Shown: positions 35,371 through 50,300 of the stretch, piece by piece
Position numbering within the stretch: position 1 is the first letter of the stretch
How the letters are laid out: each line of letters starts with the position of its first letter
From: Acanthornis magna
Taxonomy: Eukaryota > Chordata > Aves > Passeriformes > Acanthizidae
DNA length: 64,000 bases
Reading direction: 5' to 3'
NCBI GenBank assembly: GCA_036785705.1
Contig: JAWUZG010000070.1
Coordinates: forward strand, 2,057,001 to 2,121,000
Program-made: the position numbers and the translations under genes
Notes under the pieces: model-generated
Seen by the model: only the letters and a program-made list of their open reading frames with translations
Told to the model about the DNA's origin: nothing
Database searches by the model: none

Positions 35371-38300
35371 ACGGCCGCCTTCCCGTCACGGGAACCTTGT
35401 TTATCGGTTTATTCCCTCTGAAAATAGCCTGGCTCCCTCCTTGCAGCAGCTGTGGGTGGGTGGGCAGGAGCATCCCCGGTCCGTGAGCCCCCTGTGCCCA
35501 GTGAAGCCCCCCGGCCCAGCACCACTCGGCCTGGCTGGGGCTCAGAATGGAGCTCAGGCTGCACTGGCCCCTGGGCTGGGTCAAAATTGTGTGAGTGTGG
35601 GTAAAAATTCCTCCTCTTGAGGCAGCTTTGCTGGCTGGGGGGCAGCAGCTGTAGCGAGGAGCCTTCTCCAGAGCAGCAGCACCTGAGGGGAGCAGGGGAC
35701 ACCTCAAACACCCCTTCTTTTTGCCATCTCCCATAGATTGCTTGCAGCTTTCATATTTGTTCTGCTGCTCCATTTACTGCTGCCTCTGGAGCACAGCCAG
35801 AGGTGCTGTGGGCTGGAACACGTGGTGTCCCCCGGTTCCCTAGGCTGGGTGATGGCAGCAAGGCATCTCACCCTGTTCCACACTTGGGGACACCCATCCT
35901 GACGTTGCTGTGGAGGCAGAGGCCTGCAGTGTTCCTGCTCTGCCTAAGCTTTTGTTTCTCTCCCAGAGAGAAGGGTCAGCTGTGTTAGTATCTCCTTTGG
36001 AATTCCTTTGTAAATGAGCAATTATTTATCTGCCTAGTCTGAGGAATATCATCTTAGCTTTTATTCTGACAGAGAAACCAGGAACGCTAACCAGTGAAGG
36101 GATTTCACCAGTGCTGTTTTCTAACTGGTGACCGGATCACCTGCGATCTCCTATTCTTTCCTTTGGGCTGTTTACAAGAGAGCATATCCTACCATGGAAA
36201 CTGCATTGTCTTAACTTGAATCAATTTGGTTTGGCGAGTGCAATTCTAGGTTGGCAGTGAGCTTACAGCAGGTTGTGGCACTTGGAAGTGCAGCTCCATC
36301 CCCCCGATCTTGGCTCTTCTTGGGAAGGAGTCTGCCATTCTCTGCATCCCAGAAGTTCTGCTTCCAAGGGTGCCTCATGCTGTTATCTCAGGAGCAGTGG
36401 GGTGAAAGCAGTGGTTTGGAGCAGGACCATCGGGATTTAGGCGTGATCCTCCTTACGCGTATTATCTCCTGGCTGCTGCTCCTTCCTCGGAGCCATGCCT
36501 TATGTAAGAGCGAGTTGGTGTTCGCTCAGCAGGGCTTTCAGTAATGCAGGATAAAGTTTCCAGAGCTCAGTCTTTTCCTGTTTGCTGCTCTGCAGCTCGT
36601 GCTGGCACACATCTGGATTGCAGGGAATGAGGCATCCAGCTCCCTGCGAGGGCTGCCAACTCCCTCCTGGCCTTCTGCACAAGCCATCCACCCCCAGACT
36701 GAGGAAGTACAGCTTTCAGCCCCAAAGCAGGGTGCTCTTAGTCCCTCTGCTGATCTGGCTTCTCTCCACATTTGCTTTATCCCACGTGAGCTTTCCCTCA
36801 TTTGTGTGTAGTCTAGAAAGCTGCTGTCTCTTGTGTAACCGTGTGTGTAGCTTAGAAAATCTTGTGCAAATAGACAAATCTCAATTCGCCTTTGAAATGG
36901 GGCAAGACCCGAGCTTTTGCAAGGAGTTCCTGTTCCTTTGAGGGCATTCCAGCCGTCATGAAATGGGGTTGACTCTTAGTGAAGGGCTGTCTTTGCAGTC
37001 TCGAGTGCAGCTGGAGTGGAAATCTGTATTTTGGAGCAGCTGAAGCACCTGTGTCTCCAAACTCAGCACCTGTGTGCTGCTGAAGATGGCTCTGCTTTCA
37101 CAGGGGGTTGTGTGCAGCAGCATTTCCAGCCAAAGGCAAAATCTAGGATCCAGAGAGGGTGTGGGAAGAGTGGGAAATCCAACCTGCTGTCAGACTTCAC
37201 ATCCCCTTGAAATTCACTGGGCAGATGTGTTGTGACAAGAACAGTGGTAGCTCTTTTCCCAGAAGGCCTTAAAATCTTGTCAATTTATTTTTTATTTGCC
37301 ATTTTATTGTCTTTTTGTGAACTAAACATGCCATCCCAAAAGATGCCAAATACCTGTTTGTTGTCAGGGCCTAGCACCTGAAACTCCAGAGAGTAATGGG
37401 AAAAAACCCTATAATGAACAGGGATTAATCTCCCCCAGGAGAGATGAATCTCCCCTTCCCAGCTGCCAGTGGTGTTGCCTTGTGCTCTCTGATGGATAGA
37501 TGCTTGTGCTTTTATTGCCATAGGTGTGCAGTTGATGAATATAACCGAATTTTATATATATATATATATATATATTTAAAATCAATTGTTGAGCTATGCT
37601 CCTAATTTCAAACTTGGAAGTCAGTCAGTCCTTTGCCCTACATGTTTCCTTCATGCCACATGCCTTATGTTGATAATTTTAGAACACACTTAGTCTTCAA
37701 ACCCCTTGTAATTCCACTGGACTTGTGTCGCCAGCCCTCTCTTGAGCTGGGTTGGCTGGAGTGTTTCAGGCCCAAAGGGTCAAGGAGGATATTTTCTCCA
37801 TTGATGTACTGATCATTTTTGCTGCTGCATTAAACAAACATTGCTTTGTTTAATGCAAAGCATTGGAGCTCTCAGCAGAATTTTGTGTGGAGGCGTAGCT
37901 GAAGGATGCTTTGGGGCAGGGCATTCCCAAGGTGCTGGAGGGGGGAGGTCTGTTCATGCTGGTCTGAACGCTTACCCCATCACCTTAGTGAGTTGCAGTT
38001 AAACTCTGTCATGGATGAACACAGAGAAGTACATCTTGGAATTAAAACGTTTAGGAGTTCCAGGAAAAAAAAAGAAATTTGTATGTGGGTTTCAAAAATG
38101 TTCAGTAGCATTTCCCACTCCCACCATCACTACCAGCAACAGTTATATTTGGGAGGGAAAGCTCTCTTTTTATTTCCAGTGTGTAAAGCACAGTCAAGGC
38201 AAGGAAACAGCAGCAAATGACAGAGCTGTGAGTTCAGGGCTGGCTGATAAATAAATACAGTCAGCAGGAAGGGTGCTTTGGAACACTGGAAGTGAGTGTG

Positions 38301-41300
38301 GACTCCACTTGGAAAGGAGAAGCCCTGATGTCCTTGTAATATCATGTGACAGACACAAATATCCCTGGCAACATTTGGTGAAAGTCAGGAGAAAAGTGCT
38401 TGCCATGTTTTCATTATTTGACAGTTTTTGGGAGTCTCTTTGAATCCAGCTCAGAAGTTTGTGAATCTGGGTTTGCTGTCACTGTACAGAGCTATAAATA
38501 GACACTTAATTTCTGTGGGAGGTCCAAAATGTGCCATGCAGATCCAAGAAATAAATCTGGAATGAATATGACCAGCAAACACTCGTGAATACAGGGATAA
38601 GTCTCCTTGGCATAAATCGTAAGAAAATGGGATCAAAAGCATCAGGCTGTGTAGGAAATTCTACATATGAAGTGTTGGTAGTTCTAGAGAAATGCTCCAA
38701 GCTCCTCAAGCATGTGTGAAACACATTAATTTTTGAGCTGTGCACAGAATACATGGGTTTTAATCTTTAGGGGAAAGCAGGCTGCAAGTGCAAAGTGCCA
38801 CCAGCTGGGCTGGCTTTCACTGCCATTCAGCATTACTCCTGACATGCCAAGCTCCTGCCAATAAATTTGTCTTTGAAACAGTCTTCTCTTTATCTCATCC
38901 TTCAAAATTAAAGTCTGCATGGAAAGAAAATGGCTCCTTAAGTGGGAAGGCCAAGAATGAGTCCTGAGGCAACTGTGGCTGATAAGACCCCATAAACATT
39001 GATCACGAGCTGGCAACTGTCCAGCCTGCCCTGCTTCTGTGCTTCCACTCACAATATTTGACTTGTTCTCTCAGAAGAATAAAAAGAACGAGTGTTGATG
39101 AGACCCATTTAATTGCAAATTATTGCCCCCCTCCCTTTCTTCCGCCTACAGGTGATGTGGTTTTCAAAGACAGAGTTTTCTTTGTGCTTATTCCTGAAAA
39201 TTCACTCTGTGAGCCAGACTTCTCTTCGTGACCACTGAAGCAGTGTTATAACTACATGAAAAGCCTTGATTTTGGTGGTGGGGATGCTTTATAGGGTGGG
39301 GTGAATTTTATCTGAAATGGGATAGCAATAAAACAAGAGATTGAAACTTCTGTTATGGAGCTCTACCTTACAGGTGTGGTTGTGACGTTTCATATATCAT
39401 GTATAAACTGATATGGAGTATTACTGAAGGAAGGGAATTAGTGTTTCGTTTCGTAAGTGCTTCTGCTGTAAAATAATGATTTATAGCTTGGTTGCAAAAC
39501 AGATTGACAGACCGTGGGTCTGGAGGTGCATGTGTTGACATTGCTGTAGGAAAGAAATTAAAGACAGAGGGCAAAGAATCTTTGCCCTCTTCCTAGACCT
39601 TGGAAAGGCACAAATCCTAGAGTGCCTATGTGAAAGAAATTTGTCATTCACAATTTTTCTCACAGGCCAGTGAAAAACAAAATCTAATTCCTTTGGAGAC
39701 AGAATCTCACAGCTGTGTTGGAATCTTGTCATTCTTGGGCAAAGAAGTCATAAAGGACAGGACTGTCTGGGCCTCCCACTGTTGAGTTCCACTTTTATCT
39801 GTAATGTTGGCATGTTTTGTGGTGTCTTGCACCACGTGAAGGTGTTTGCTAACACAGGAAAGGAAACAGGATTGCTGAGTAATAGCTGATCAGTCTCCAT
39901 TCCGAAGAATGTCGTGGAGAAGTGGTACAGTAAACCCAACCAGCATTGCCCCTGGCCTGTGGCCATGATAGCACGTGCCTGAGCTGGTTGATATTGAGAT
40001 GCTTCAAAGTAAAGCAGACCTAGAACTGGGGTCTCAAGTCTTAATGTTTTTTCCCAAGGCATGGAATTCCTCTCTTTCCTGTCAGTGTCATGCAGCATCA
40101 TAGCATTAGCAGCTGATCTGCTTTCCTCTTGTTTCAGGGAACAGTATTGAAGAATGGCACGGAAACCTTTGAGGCCTGGGAGGACCCTCCTCCCCCAGTC
40201 TACATGCAGTTCTACTTCTTTAATGTCACAAACCCTTTGGAAGTGCTCCAAGGTGCTACTCCTCTCGTAGAGGAAATAGGACCATACACCTACAGGTAGG
40301 ACTCTTTCACTGCTTCCACATTTCACAAAAACTGTGGTGTGTGAGGGAGCCAAAATGTGGGATCCAGAACACTTGGGATCCCATTCTAGGAGAAAACCTA
40401 GGTGTTAGTGTGTGAGGGAAAGTTTATCCAGGGGAGCATGGTCACACCCCACACAGGCACCACTGACACTTGCAACTGGTTTCAGCTGAAGCCAGTGACT
40501 TCTGTCAGATTTTGGGCAGGGTTTGGCTGCTGTGCTGCTCTTCCTCAGCTGCTGAACACAGAGGAAGCTGTTGCATCCTGGCCTGCTGTCTTGTGAGCTG
40601 GGTGATGTTTGGGAGGCTGGGGAGGAGTGTTGCACAAAAGTGTGACTCGTGCTAACTTAGGAATTGGTTCGTAGCTGGAGTTGCACAATACACATGGGTA
40701 AAATTGGGCCAGAAAAACAGTTAGAGTGGTACTAAAAGGGTCTTCCTGAGCCAACCCTCACTGTAAAACCTGCTTAGGTTTTAGACCTGTCTCTCATTGT
40801 TACTGATGGATTTACTAAGGCCATGTGCAGTGTTAGATACTGTCCAGCCTCTGGAGCTGTCCTGTGTGGCATGGAGAGATTGTAAAGTCACCTTGAAAAT
40901 GAGTTTTCCTTTAGAGCTGTGTTGTGCTCAGCTGCCTGCAGCCCTGTAAACCAGGAGCAGTTGTGTGGCAGGGAGGGTTGTGGTCTTGAAGTCCCAGAGT
41001 TATGAGGGACTCCATCCATCACCATGACGAAAAGGTGGATTCCTCACTGTCAGCCTCACTTCTGGCCACATGGGCTCATCCAGGCTGGGCGCTGGCTCAG
41101 TGCCAGAAGGAGCTGTCTTTACTTAAGCTGCAAAACAATCAGAATCTGTTGTTATTTGAAAAAAATGCTGGAATGAAAGCAGAAGCCTTTGTGGGAGCCT
41201 TGGTTTCTGCATTATCTCTTGCCTTTCAGTTTCCTTCCTCCCACACCTCAGCTTTGTTTCTCCCTCTGCCAACAATCCCTTCCCCTGTCTCCTTTGCATT

Positions 41301-44300
41301 CCAGTCCTGTCTGTTTAGCCCTGGCAAACTCCATGTGGTACTTTGGCAAAATCCCTGGTTTTACATGAGCCAGGAGAGCTGCAGAAAGGATCCACAAGCT
41401 CTCAAGTGCCCAAGCTTTTCTTCAGGTGTGTGTAGCATAACGCTGATCATTAGTCAGCAGTGTGTTCTGTGTCAGGAAGGTAAATAGGATCAGGGTTAAC
41501 AGAGCTGCTGAGAACCACACAGACTGATATTCAGTGCTTTTTGCCAGCTGCTTCTTTTCTCTTCCCTTAGCTCCGAGTCTGTGCTGGGTGTCACTGGTGC
41601 CCCGCTTTGAGGAGCTGCACCTTGTCCGTGGGGGAGCTCAGCAGGGTGGGTAGGGCTGGGTTGGTCCCTGCCTTAGGGGAGGCCCAGCCGGAGCTGCTGG
41701 TTTGCTGGGAGAGCCTTTCCCTGTTTCCCTGCATCCCACGCCACGGGCTGGCTGCGAGTGGGTCAGCCCTCCCTCCCTGCGCTGCTCCGGGCGCTGAGAG
41801 GGAGGGAGGGAGGGAAGGAGGCTGCACATTCCGGTTGCTTCTGCCTTGTTAGCCTGATTCTGGCACGTCTGGACACGATTCCCCTGTGCTCTGCTCTGTC
41901 TGATAGAGGAAGGAGGAAAGGTTAGGAAGTGGAGAGCTCTCTTCCAGCAGACTCCACAATCCTTGCCTGGCTGTGGCTGCAGCAGGCTGGCAGCAGTGGG
42001 TGGGGAGGAGAGGAGGCGTGGGCAAGCGCAGGGAGCAGGGATGGATGTTGCAGCCACACTGCACGCTCCAGCCAGGGAATAAACATCCAACTGGTTTCAC
42101 AGGCCCTCTGTAGCAAAGCATTAAAGACTCGTTTGGCTTTAGCATGTGGTAGAACACCTAAAATGCCCCAACATGAAGTGCGTGGCTTCATGTTTTATAA
42201 AACACGCTGTCTGGGGAAAAGCTGGGAGTGAACTGGGCTGAACAAGCAGAGGGAAAAAATCCAGTGAATGACAGGGAGGATGTGGGAGGGCTCAAGAGAG
42301 TCTCTTCCTGCAGCTCAGAGTTTTCACCAGCATCCATTGTAAAGCACTTGAGGGAGATTCTGTAACAAAAACATAGTAGTGCTGGTGTTTTTAAATCCTC
42401 GAAGTTGAACCGGTGGCATGTAAAATAAATAATTATTAAGTGCAAGCTGCTCATCTGCCCAAGCCTGCTGACTCCCAAAGAACCCTGGGATATTGTCTGG
42501 TCTTGCACACATTTACAACTTTTTAACTTTTGCGTTTTAGAGCCTCCTACTTGTGTCCCTCATGAGGGAGTATTATTTTCCTCTCCAGAGCTGGAGAGGT
42601 GTCTCAGGTTACCTCTGGCCTATTTTAGGAAGGCATTTCACAGCTGTCCATTTCCATCCCCTCAGTTCCAGCCCTGGGGAATAAAATAGATTGCTGTCCA
42701 AGGGGCTCTTGCCAAGTTAAGCTGGAAGCGTTGCCAGACCAAAATGTTCCTGGGTGGCAGGGATGCTGCAGAGTGGTAGAGACACTGTTTGGATGAGGAA
42801 GATGGGAGGTGGTTGGTTTCTAATAACAATAGCTCCACAGGCCTTTCCAGTTGGATTTAAATCTGAAAGCTGAGCCAGAGTAATGCAGCCTGTTGTGAAG
42901 CATTCTGAACTGAATGCAGAACATCAGAGCACAACATCTGGTGGAATAATTCTCCCTCATGTCTTGTGACTTGAAATTTGCCCAGGCAAATACGAAAGTC
43001 AGCAGCCTCCCGAGTAAATGCAGGCTTAGGAAATAGGGGGAACTTCACCTCGTGTGTGTGTGTGCCAGGTGGTGAGCAGCCTGCCTGCCATTTCCCTTTT
43101 GGGGTTTGCTGGAGACACGTGTGTGTCAGCCTCTTCTGCACAGCTGCAGACTTCTGGTTTGTAAAGTGCTAATGGCAATGAAAATTGAATTGTGCCCCTG
43201 ACATGTGTTTCGGGGTAATTAAGATCTGACTTCCTCGTTGGTCCAGCAGGTAGCATTTGATGTTCCTTGGCAATTGGACTGGTTTGTCAGCAATCCTGAG
43301 TTTTATCCTGCTGTCTGAGTGCTTAGACAGGAATAGCAGCAGCCTCCCAGGCCATGGGTAGTGAACAGCAAAAATTCAGTTGAATTTCTGTCGTGCCCAG
43401 GATTCCTGCTCGAGAATTAAAGGAGAAGAACTAAAATGAGGCTTGTTCTGTGGTCATGTCACATGTAAGCCCTAGCGCCAAGTGCTCTGAAGCCAGCAGA
43501 AGGATTCTGGTGGTTTCCTAGATCAGCTCAGTGAGACACATGCAACCTGCATCTTCCTGGGAGTGAATTTTGCCTGCAGCAGAAACAAAAGTTCCATTTT
43601 CAACCTGGTCGTCAAGGGCAGTCTCTTATATGGTGCCTCTAAATCCTTCTGAGCCGTCTGAATATGTTCTCCTTCGAGGTTTTTGAAGATGAGGCAAAAA
43701 TACAAAGTGCAATTAACACGTGGGGTGGCATTTTTGGAAACACCCCATGAGGTCTGACTCAGCTCACACTGGCACAGCGGGGAGCTTGTGTCAGTGAGAG
43801 AATCTGCTCCCAAAGAACTGAAAATCCCATCCTGTACATGCTTAAAGCAGTAGAACAGACATAAGTTAATTGCAGTTAATGCTCTGTATACTTGCTTAAC
43901 TTGATTAGAGAGCAAACTCTTGTCTTTCAGGGAATACAGGCCAAGGGTGCATGTCCAGTTTTTGGACAATGGAACCAAAGTGTCTGCTCTGAACCCAAAG
44001 ACTTATGTATTTGAACCTGAGAAGTCAGTGGGAGACCCTGAAGTGGACCTGATCAGGACAATAAATATTCCTGCAGTGGTGAGTTCTCCTTCATTCCTGC
44101 TTGGAATTAATTCTGACACACTTCAGAATGAGCAGTGTGTTGCTTCATCCTGCCTCTCCCTTTGTGGTAGATAAATGTGATGGAAGAACAAGAGAGGCAG
44201 CTCATGTCCTGGGCAGATGCTGGTCTCAGTTTGGGGCTGGACTCTTGTGGGGGGTTTATTTTGTTCCTCCCTCCCCTCACACCTCTGCAGTGCGAACACC

Positions 44301-47300
44301 TTGCTCTGGTGCTAAGAGATGACACACTGTCCAGGGACAAGGAGAAACCAGGCTTGCTGGGCTTCCTTGAGTCCGTGAAACTAGGGAAATAGTGATGCCA
44401 AATGCTTGGAAGGAGCTCTGACTTCTGTGTGAGAAAGTTAGGAATGTTTGGGGTTATTTTGTCAAAATTGGACAAGTTGCCTCTAAGTCTGTTTCTCAAA
44501 CTGAACAGAAACTACAGCAGAGGAGTTTCAAATGGAGCTGAATGAAAAGGACCTCTCAGAGTAAAATTTAAAACGCACCCCCAGACTGTGCCAGGTGAAA
44601 GAGAGTCTCCTTGTGGTGATCACAGGCAAACCATTATTTTGGTCCCATACAGGGATAGCATGAAAACATGGCAGATCTAAAGCTGCCACAGCTTCCAGAG
44701 AAGATCAGGCTGTACTCACGTACTTGGGGGTGTGACTCAGCCTTTACTCTCCATCCTAGTTTAATTTCAGTTGCAGGGTACATTCATTTCGACTGTTTCC
44801 CCAGCATTTCCAAAAATGCCTGATTTTATGAATGAGTACAGAAATGCCCTGTGTATAGTAGTAGACAGGACTCAGCTTACTGAGAGTTGCAGGCAATACA
44901 GACACTGTATTTTCAATTCCTCCCAGGCATCTCGCAGTGGTAAGGATTATCTCTCCTTCAGTTTTGGCTGTGATGTACTGTAACAGGCAGTATGAGAAGA
45001 ACCACAGGTTAGTTAGCCCAAAGAAATGCCCTTCTTTTGTTATTGCCTCTTTAAAGACGTGCTGTAAACCCACTTGTCAGCTAGAAAGGAAATAAACATT
45101 ATTACTGTTCGCATTTTGGAGAAATGCACATGCAGAGGTGAAAAGTGTCGGTGTCTGGATAGTGCTGGTGTTATTTATTCCCCCATAAATCTGACCATTG
45201 CTCTCTCATTCCAATGCCCTGGCAGACTGCCATGGAGCGGACCAGGTCAACCCCTCTGCAGTTTGCCACAGAGGTGCTGCTGCTTCTGTACCAGGAGTCG
45301 CTGTTCACCGTCCGCAGTGTCCACGAGCTGCTGTGGGGCTACAAGGACAGGCTGCTGTCCACCATCCATGTCCTGCATCCCGAGATCGATCCTGTCTTCG
45401 GGCTCTTTTACAAGGTAACTGGATGGCCACGCTCGCTGGGGAATGATGGCACTGCTGCAGAGTCTGGGCTGTGAGAGGGGTGTGTCTGCATGGAGCCAGG
45501 AGGTAGGGATAGCAAAGGGATGTTCCCTCTTCAGTTGGGTGTGAGGTATGGATAAGCTTTCCAAGGACAACCCCCTCCACTCTTGCCTGTGCTCGCTTGA
45601 ATGACGTGGGCTTTGTGGGGTCACTTGTGCAAACTGCTAGAAAAATGTCCTGACTGATTTCCTTAGTAATTGATTGAAATTGGATGTTATTTCTGTGCTG
45701 GAGCCATTCCTGGCTTCCACGGTGTTTCTGGTCATTTTGGTCTGTGGGGAATCGTTGCTTCCTGGAGGTGTCTGCAGTGCTGAGGCTGTTTCTGTGGGGT
45801 TATTTTCTCCCTGAGGGCTGTTTATTCAGGGGCAGCTCTCAAAGGGAGAAAGAGCTCATCTGGTATTGTATTTCCTGCACTTGGGATGTGTAGAGATCTT
45901 GCCTGGTCACTTCCACCTCGTTCCTGTTCAAGGTGGAGTTCAATGAACTGCACAGATCTCAGGGGTAGTCCATCTCTCCTGGGGGGGATTTGGAGTGGTG
46001 ACAACTTCAACTCCTGCCACCCCATTGCAGTGACCAGCCACATGCTACAGGATGAGTGCAGCCACTGACACTCCTGTATCTGCTTGCAGATGAATGGAAG
46101 TGATGATGGAGAATATGTTTTCCTGAGTGGGGAAATGAACTACCTGAACTTCTCCAGGATTGTGGAGTGGAAAGGAAAAGAGTGAGTTTTTCAGTGTGCT
46201 GTTGCCTCTGCCAGAATCTGCCCCTTGCTTCTTTGCTTTGCCAGCTTAAAGAGAATACGAGTGCAATTTAAAACCATTTCAATCCGTCTTCTTGTTAGCA
46301 GAGCCGAGGCAGGAGGAATTAGCACTGTACAGGTCTGATTCCCATTTGCTTAAACCGGGAGCTGCCATTTGCCTGATTACTGCTTGGAGATCTTTTAGCC
46401 CTTGCTCTCTTTGCTTCCCTTACCTCAGGTCCTTGAGCTGGTGGACAACAGAGGCGTGTAACATGATCAATGGCACAGATGGGACATCCTTTCACCCACT
46501 GATCAGCAAAGATGAGAACATTTACATCTTTTCTTCTGATTTCTGCAGGTGAGGAGAAGACAGTGACACTCAGGCTTTAAAGTGGAGCATTTACGTCCAT
46601 TCCTCTTGAGGTGTCATGTTAGGCTGGTTGTTCTCCTCCAGTGATTTCATTTAACAGTAGCAGTGTTCTGCATTTATTCGTGGTGTGAAGGATGAGAGTT
46701 ACAGAAAAAAAACTCCCAATCTGCAGCAAGTTAAGGATGTGTTATTTCAAAATGAAGATTTGTGAGGGGAAAATCTGGAAGAAAACTGGAAGGACATACT
46801 GGACTGCAAGGCTAGTAATGAGGGGAATTGAAGGATTTATATGAACTTTCCGTAAGCTTCTTTCCTCCAAAGTCTTCCTCTGTGCTGTGCTTTTTTAGAG
46901 AACCAAGATTGCCCTCTTCAGAGTCTGCAGAGATGCATGACTTTGCATGATGCTGTCTGAAATGCAACAAGATGTGTTTCCTTCCTTACGTTCCATCTTG
47001 TCTCCCCCCTTGCCCACTTCCCAGTGTGTAAAGAACAAAACCAATCTGAAATTATTTAAATCAATTCAGAGGTGTGTTAGGCTGAATTCAGTATGTACCA
47101 GATCGTTCTGTCTTCTATGACCATGTTCCTTTCCTGGAAAGGAGGTACCAGCACTCACACAACAGGGACTAGTGATATGGGGACCCTCTGTTCTGTGCAG
47201 CAACAGGATGATGAGATGCGTGCTTGCTAATCAGAGCCTGTTAAACTCCATCCAGAAGGTGGTGGGAATGCAAACGGGAGCAGACACACAGGCAGCAGCA

Positions 47301-50300
47301 GGGAGACAGGTGCAGCTGGGCTCGGTGCGTGCTGCAGCCTGACCCACCTGCCTCTTCTGCACATCCCTGCAGGTCCCTGTTCCTGGTGTACGACAGCTCG
47401 GGAGCCGTGGCCGGGGTGCCCACGTTCCGCTTCGTGCCCTCCTCCATGGTGTTCGCCAACACCTCGGTGAACCCTGCCAACGCCGGCTTCTGCGTGCCCG
47501 CCGGGAACTGCCCCGGCACCGGCGTGCTCAACGTCAGCGTCTGCAAGCAAGGTACGGCTGTGCTGCACCCCAGGACGTGGGGCTTGTCCCAAGGGTACTG
47601 TGCCTTTGGAGCTCTTCGGTGAGGCCTTCCCTTCTCTGTAAACGGCTCAGAGCTGTGGGGCCCTCAAAGGCTTCCCCGAATGCTGCTCGGCCTTTTGTAA
47701 GCGGTGACTGTGTTTTCGCATTCCAGGTGCTCCGATATTTCTGTCGGCTCCACATTTTTACCAAGCAGATCCAAAGTTTGTAGAGGACATAGAGGGCATG
47801 CATCCCAGGAAAGAATACCATGAGACGTTTCTGGACATCAATCCTGTAAGTGCAGCCTTTTTTCAAGGGTTCTATAGCCGAATGGATCCGTGGGTTTAGG
47901 TCACCTCCTTGGGTGATGTGTATTGATGTAGCCCTGTTGACCTCAAGGAATCTGTAGTAGTTCCATGATGCTGGATGGAATGGGAGAGATCCCTTTGGGC
48001 ACTTTGGGTCAGCTGTGCTGTCCCTGTCCCCTCCTTGTTTCTCACACACCCCACCCACCCACTCCCTGGCAGGGCAGTGTGAGAAACAGAAACGGCCTGG
48101 AGGCTGTGCAAGCGCTGCTTGGCAATCACTGGAACATCCCTGTGTTACCCACGCTGTTTTCATCACAGTTCCAAAACACAGCCTGATACCAGATACTGTG
48201 GTGAAAATTAATTCTCTCCCAGCTACAACCAGTACAGCAGTGATCCCTACAGCCCCACATACGAATGTGGGTTGAGGAAAAGAGCACAATCACGATCTGT
48301 TTGGTTTACAGAAACAGTGCTCTGACTCATGGGGCTGTTACGTGCAGCTAAAGCGGGAGGAAATTCCACAGCTCCTCTGTTAAGGTCCAGTGCAGATCCT
48401 CCTGTGTGTCTGGTGTGGTACCATGTTGTTCCTGCATTCTCACAGTTCTCATTCTTTCATGTTTACTTTTTTTTTTTAATACTGATCTCTTTATTCCCCA
48501 GCTGACAGGGCTTGTCCTGCAGGCGGCCAAGCGGATGCAGATCAACGTTCACGTCCGAAAATTACCTGAATTTTTGTGAGTGTTCTCTGCTGCTGGGTGG
48601 ATGTCTGAGCTGATATTCAGAATTAATTTTTCTGCAGTGTTCCAATGGAATATGGGTTGGAGAGAGCCAGTGTGAGAGGGAGAAGTCCAATTGTATCTCA
48701 GTTAGAAGGGGCAGTATCCTCTCCTCTCACGGATCAAGTAGGTTCTGTAGTTCCACCTGCAGAGTAAAGAATGTTGTATGGTAGCTACTCCTCCTGCTCA
48801 GCTGCAGGGCTGATGTTTATTGGCACAGCTTGGCTGTAATAACTAAAATAGAAGTATTTTATCTGCCCAGTCCCCTTGGGAGAGTCAGTGGTGTTCCTTC
48901 AGGCTTGTTTCCCAGGGCCCAGGAGCTGCCACAGTAACACAGCTCCTGCCTGAGCTGGGATTCCACATGTGCCAACTGTTGGGGGATTTTTGCTGCTGTG
49001 CCCATGTTGCTTGGACAATAGTTCCTGTGTTTTGAAAATAGGAGTAACCTTCAACATCAGCTTAGCTCACATTCCTGCTGCCTGGAACAAATCTGTCATT
49101 CAGTTATGAATGAGCCCCATATGGATCCCTGTCTTTCACTGCCCACCAAGTCCCAAAATATGCCCCAAAATATGCTCCCAAACCAGAATTTATTATCCTA
49201 TTATCTTATTTATTATCTTATTTATCAACTGGAATTTATTATTATTTATTATTTATTATTTATTATTTATTATTTATTATATTTATTATCTGGGAGATCG
49301 AGATTGTCCTCCTCCATCAGGGACGTGAAAATTCACAACAAAAAGGAACAGCCCAGAGGTTTTTTAGGGACACTTTCCTCATTCATTGTTCTTTTATAAT
49401 CTGGTTTCACAACCCTCAGGGTGGAAAGTTCCAAACCCATAACTTTTTACTTTTTTTTCCACACAGTGAAACAGGCAACATCCGAACGCTGATTTTCCCA
49501 GTGATGTATATAAATGAGGTAAATAGTTTTGCTATGTCTTTCCAGCATTGTGGCATGTTAATGCTTGCAAAAATATCCTCTGAGCTAGCCAGAAAAGAAA
49601 ATGCTGATTTTCTTGTTGTTTTGTACAGCAGTATGTAGGAAGCTGTTGCTGTTTCTTAACTAACACCCTCCTGCTGCTTGTTGTAGTATTAAGTTCAGCC
49701 CTGCCAAACACTCTTAGTCACACACTCCTTTTAAACTCAAAGGAGTTGGCCATGAGGAGAATGGATGCCCAGGTGGAGGCAGGAGTTCAGGAGATCACAC
49801 CTTTTTTTGAGTCATCTGATGCGAATATTCCTGTACTGTAGTTGGATCACTGAATTAATTGGATTCCGGGGGAACCAGTTTTGATGATATACACTGTTAT
49901 TCCAGGCCTGTATTAGTCCATTCCTAAACCAGAAGTTAAAAATCCCTATTTCCCTTTGAAATACAGACTAGGTGATCCCTCTAGCCCCTGGAAGAATTTT
50001 CAGAGGGGTAGTACATCAGGAAGCAATGAAGCAGTGGTGGAGAGTTGTGGGAGTGGTGTTTCCCTGCCCTCCACAAAAGTGATCATATAGAAAGCACAGA
50101 AATAAATAAACCTTTTCTCTTCCCCCCTTCTTCATCTCTCTCTGCTCCAGAGTGTTCTGATTGATGAAGCATCTGCCAGCAAACTCAGGCATGTCCTGCT
50201 GGAAGCCAGTGTTGTGACTGGGATCCCCTTCGTAATCATGGCTCTAGGGATTGTTTTTGGGATTGTTTTCGTTGTGCTGGTGTGCAGGTCCCGGGGGATA

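Noticed and set aside
34523..35620. Several overlapping plus and minus frames of 170-365 codons around the SCARB2 promoter
   Set aside because: They arise from the 19-bp repeat and CpG-rich sequence; only the part from ATG 35246 to 35362 matches a protein family. The in-frame extension is kept only as a finding.
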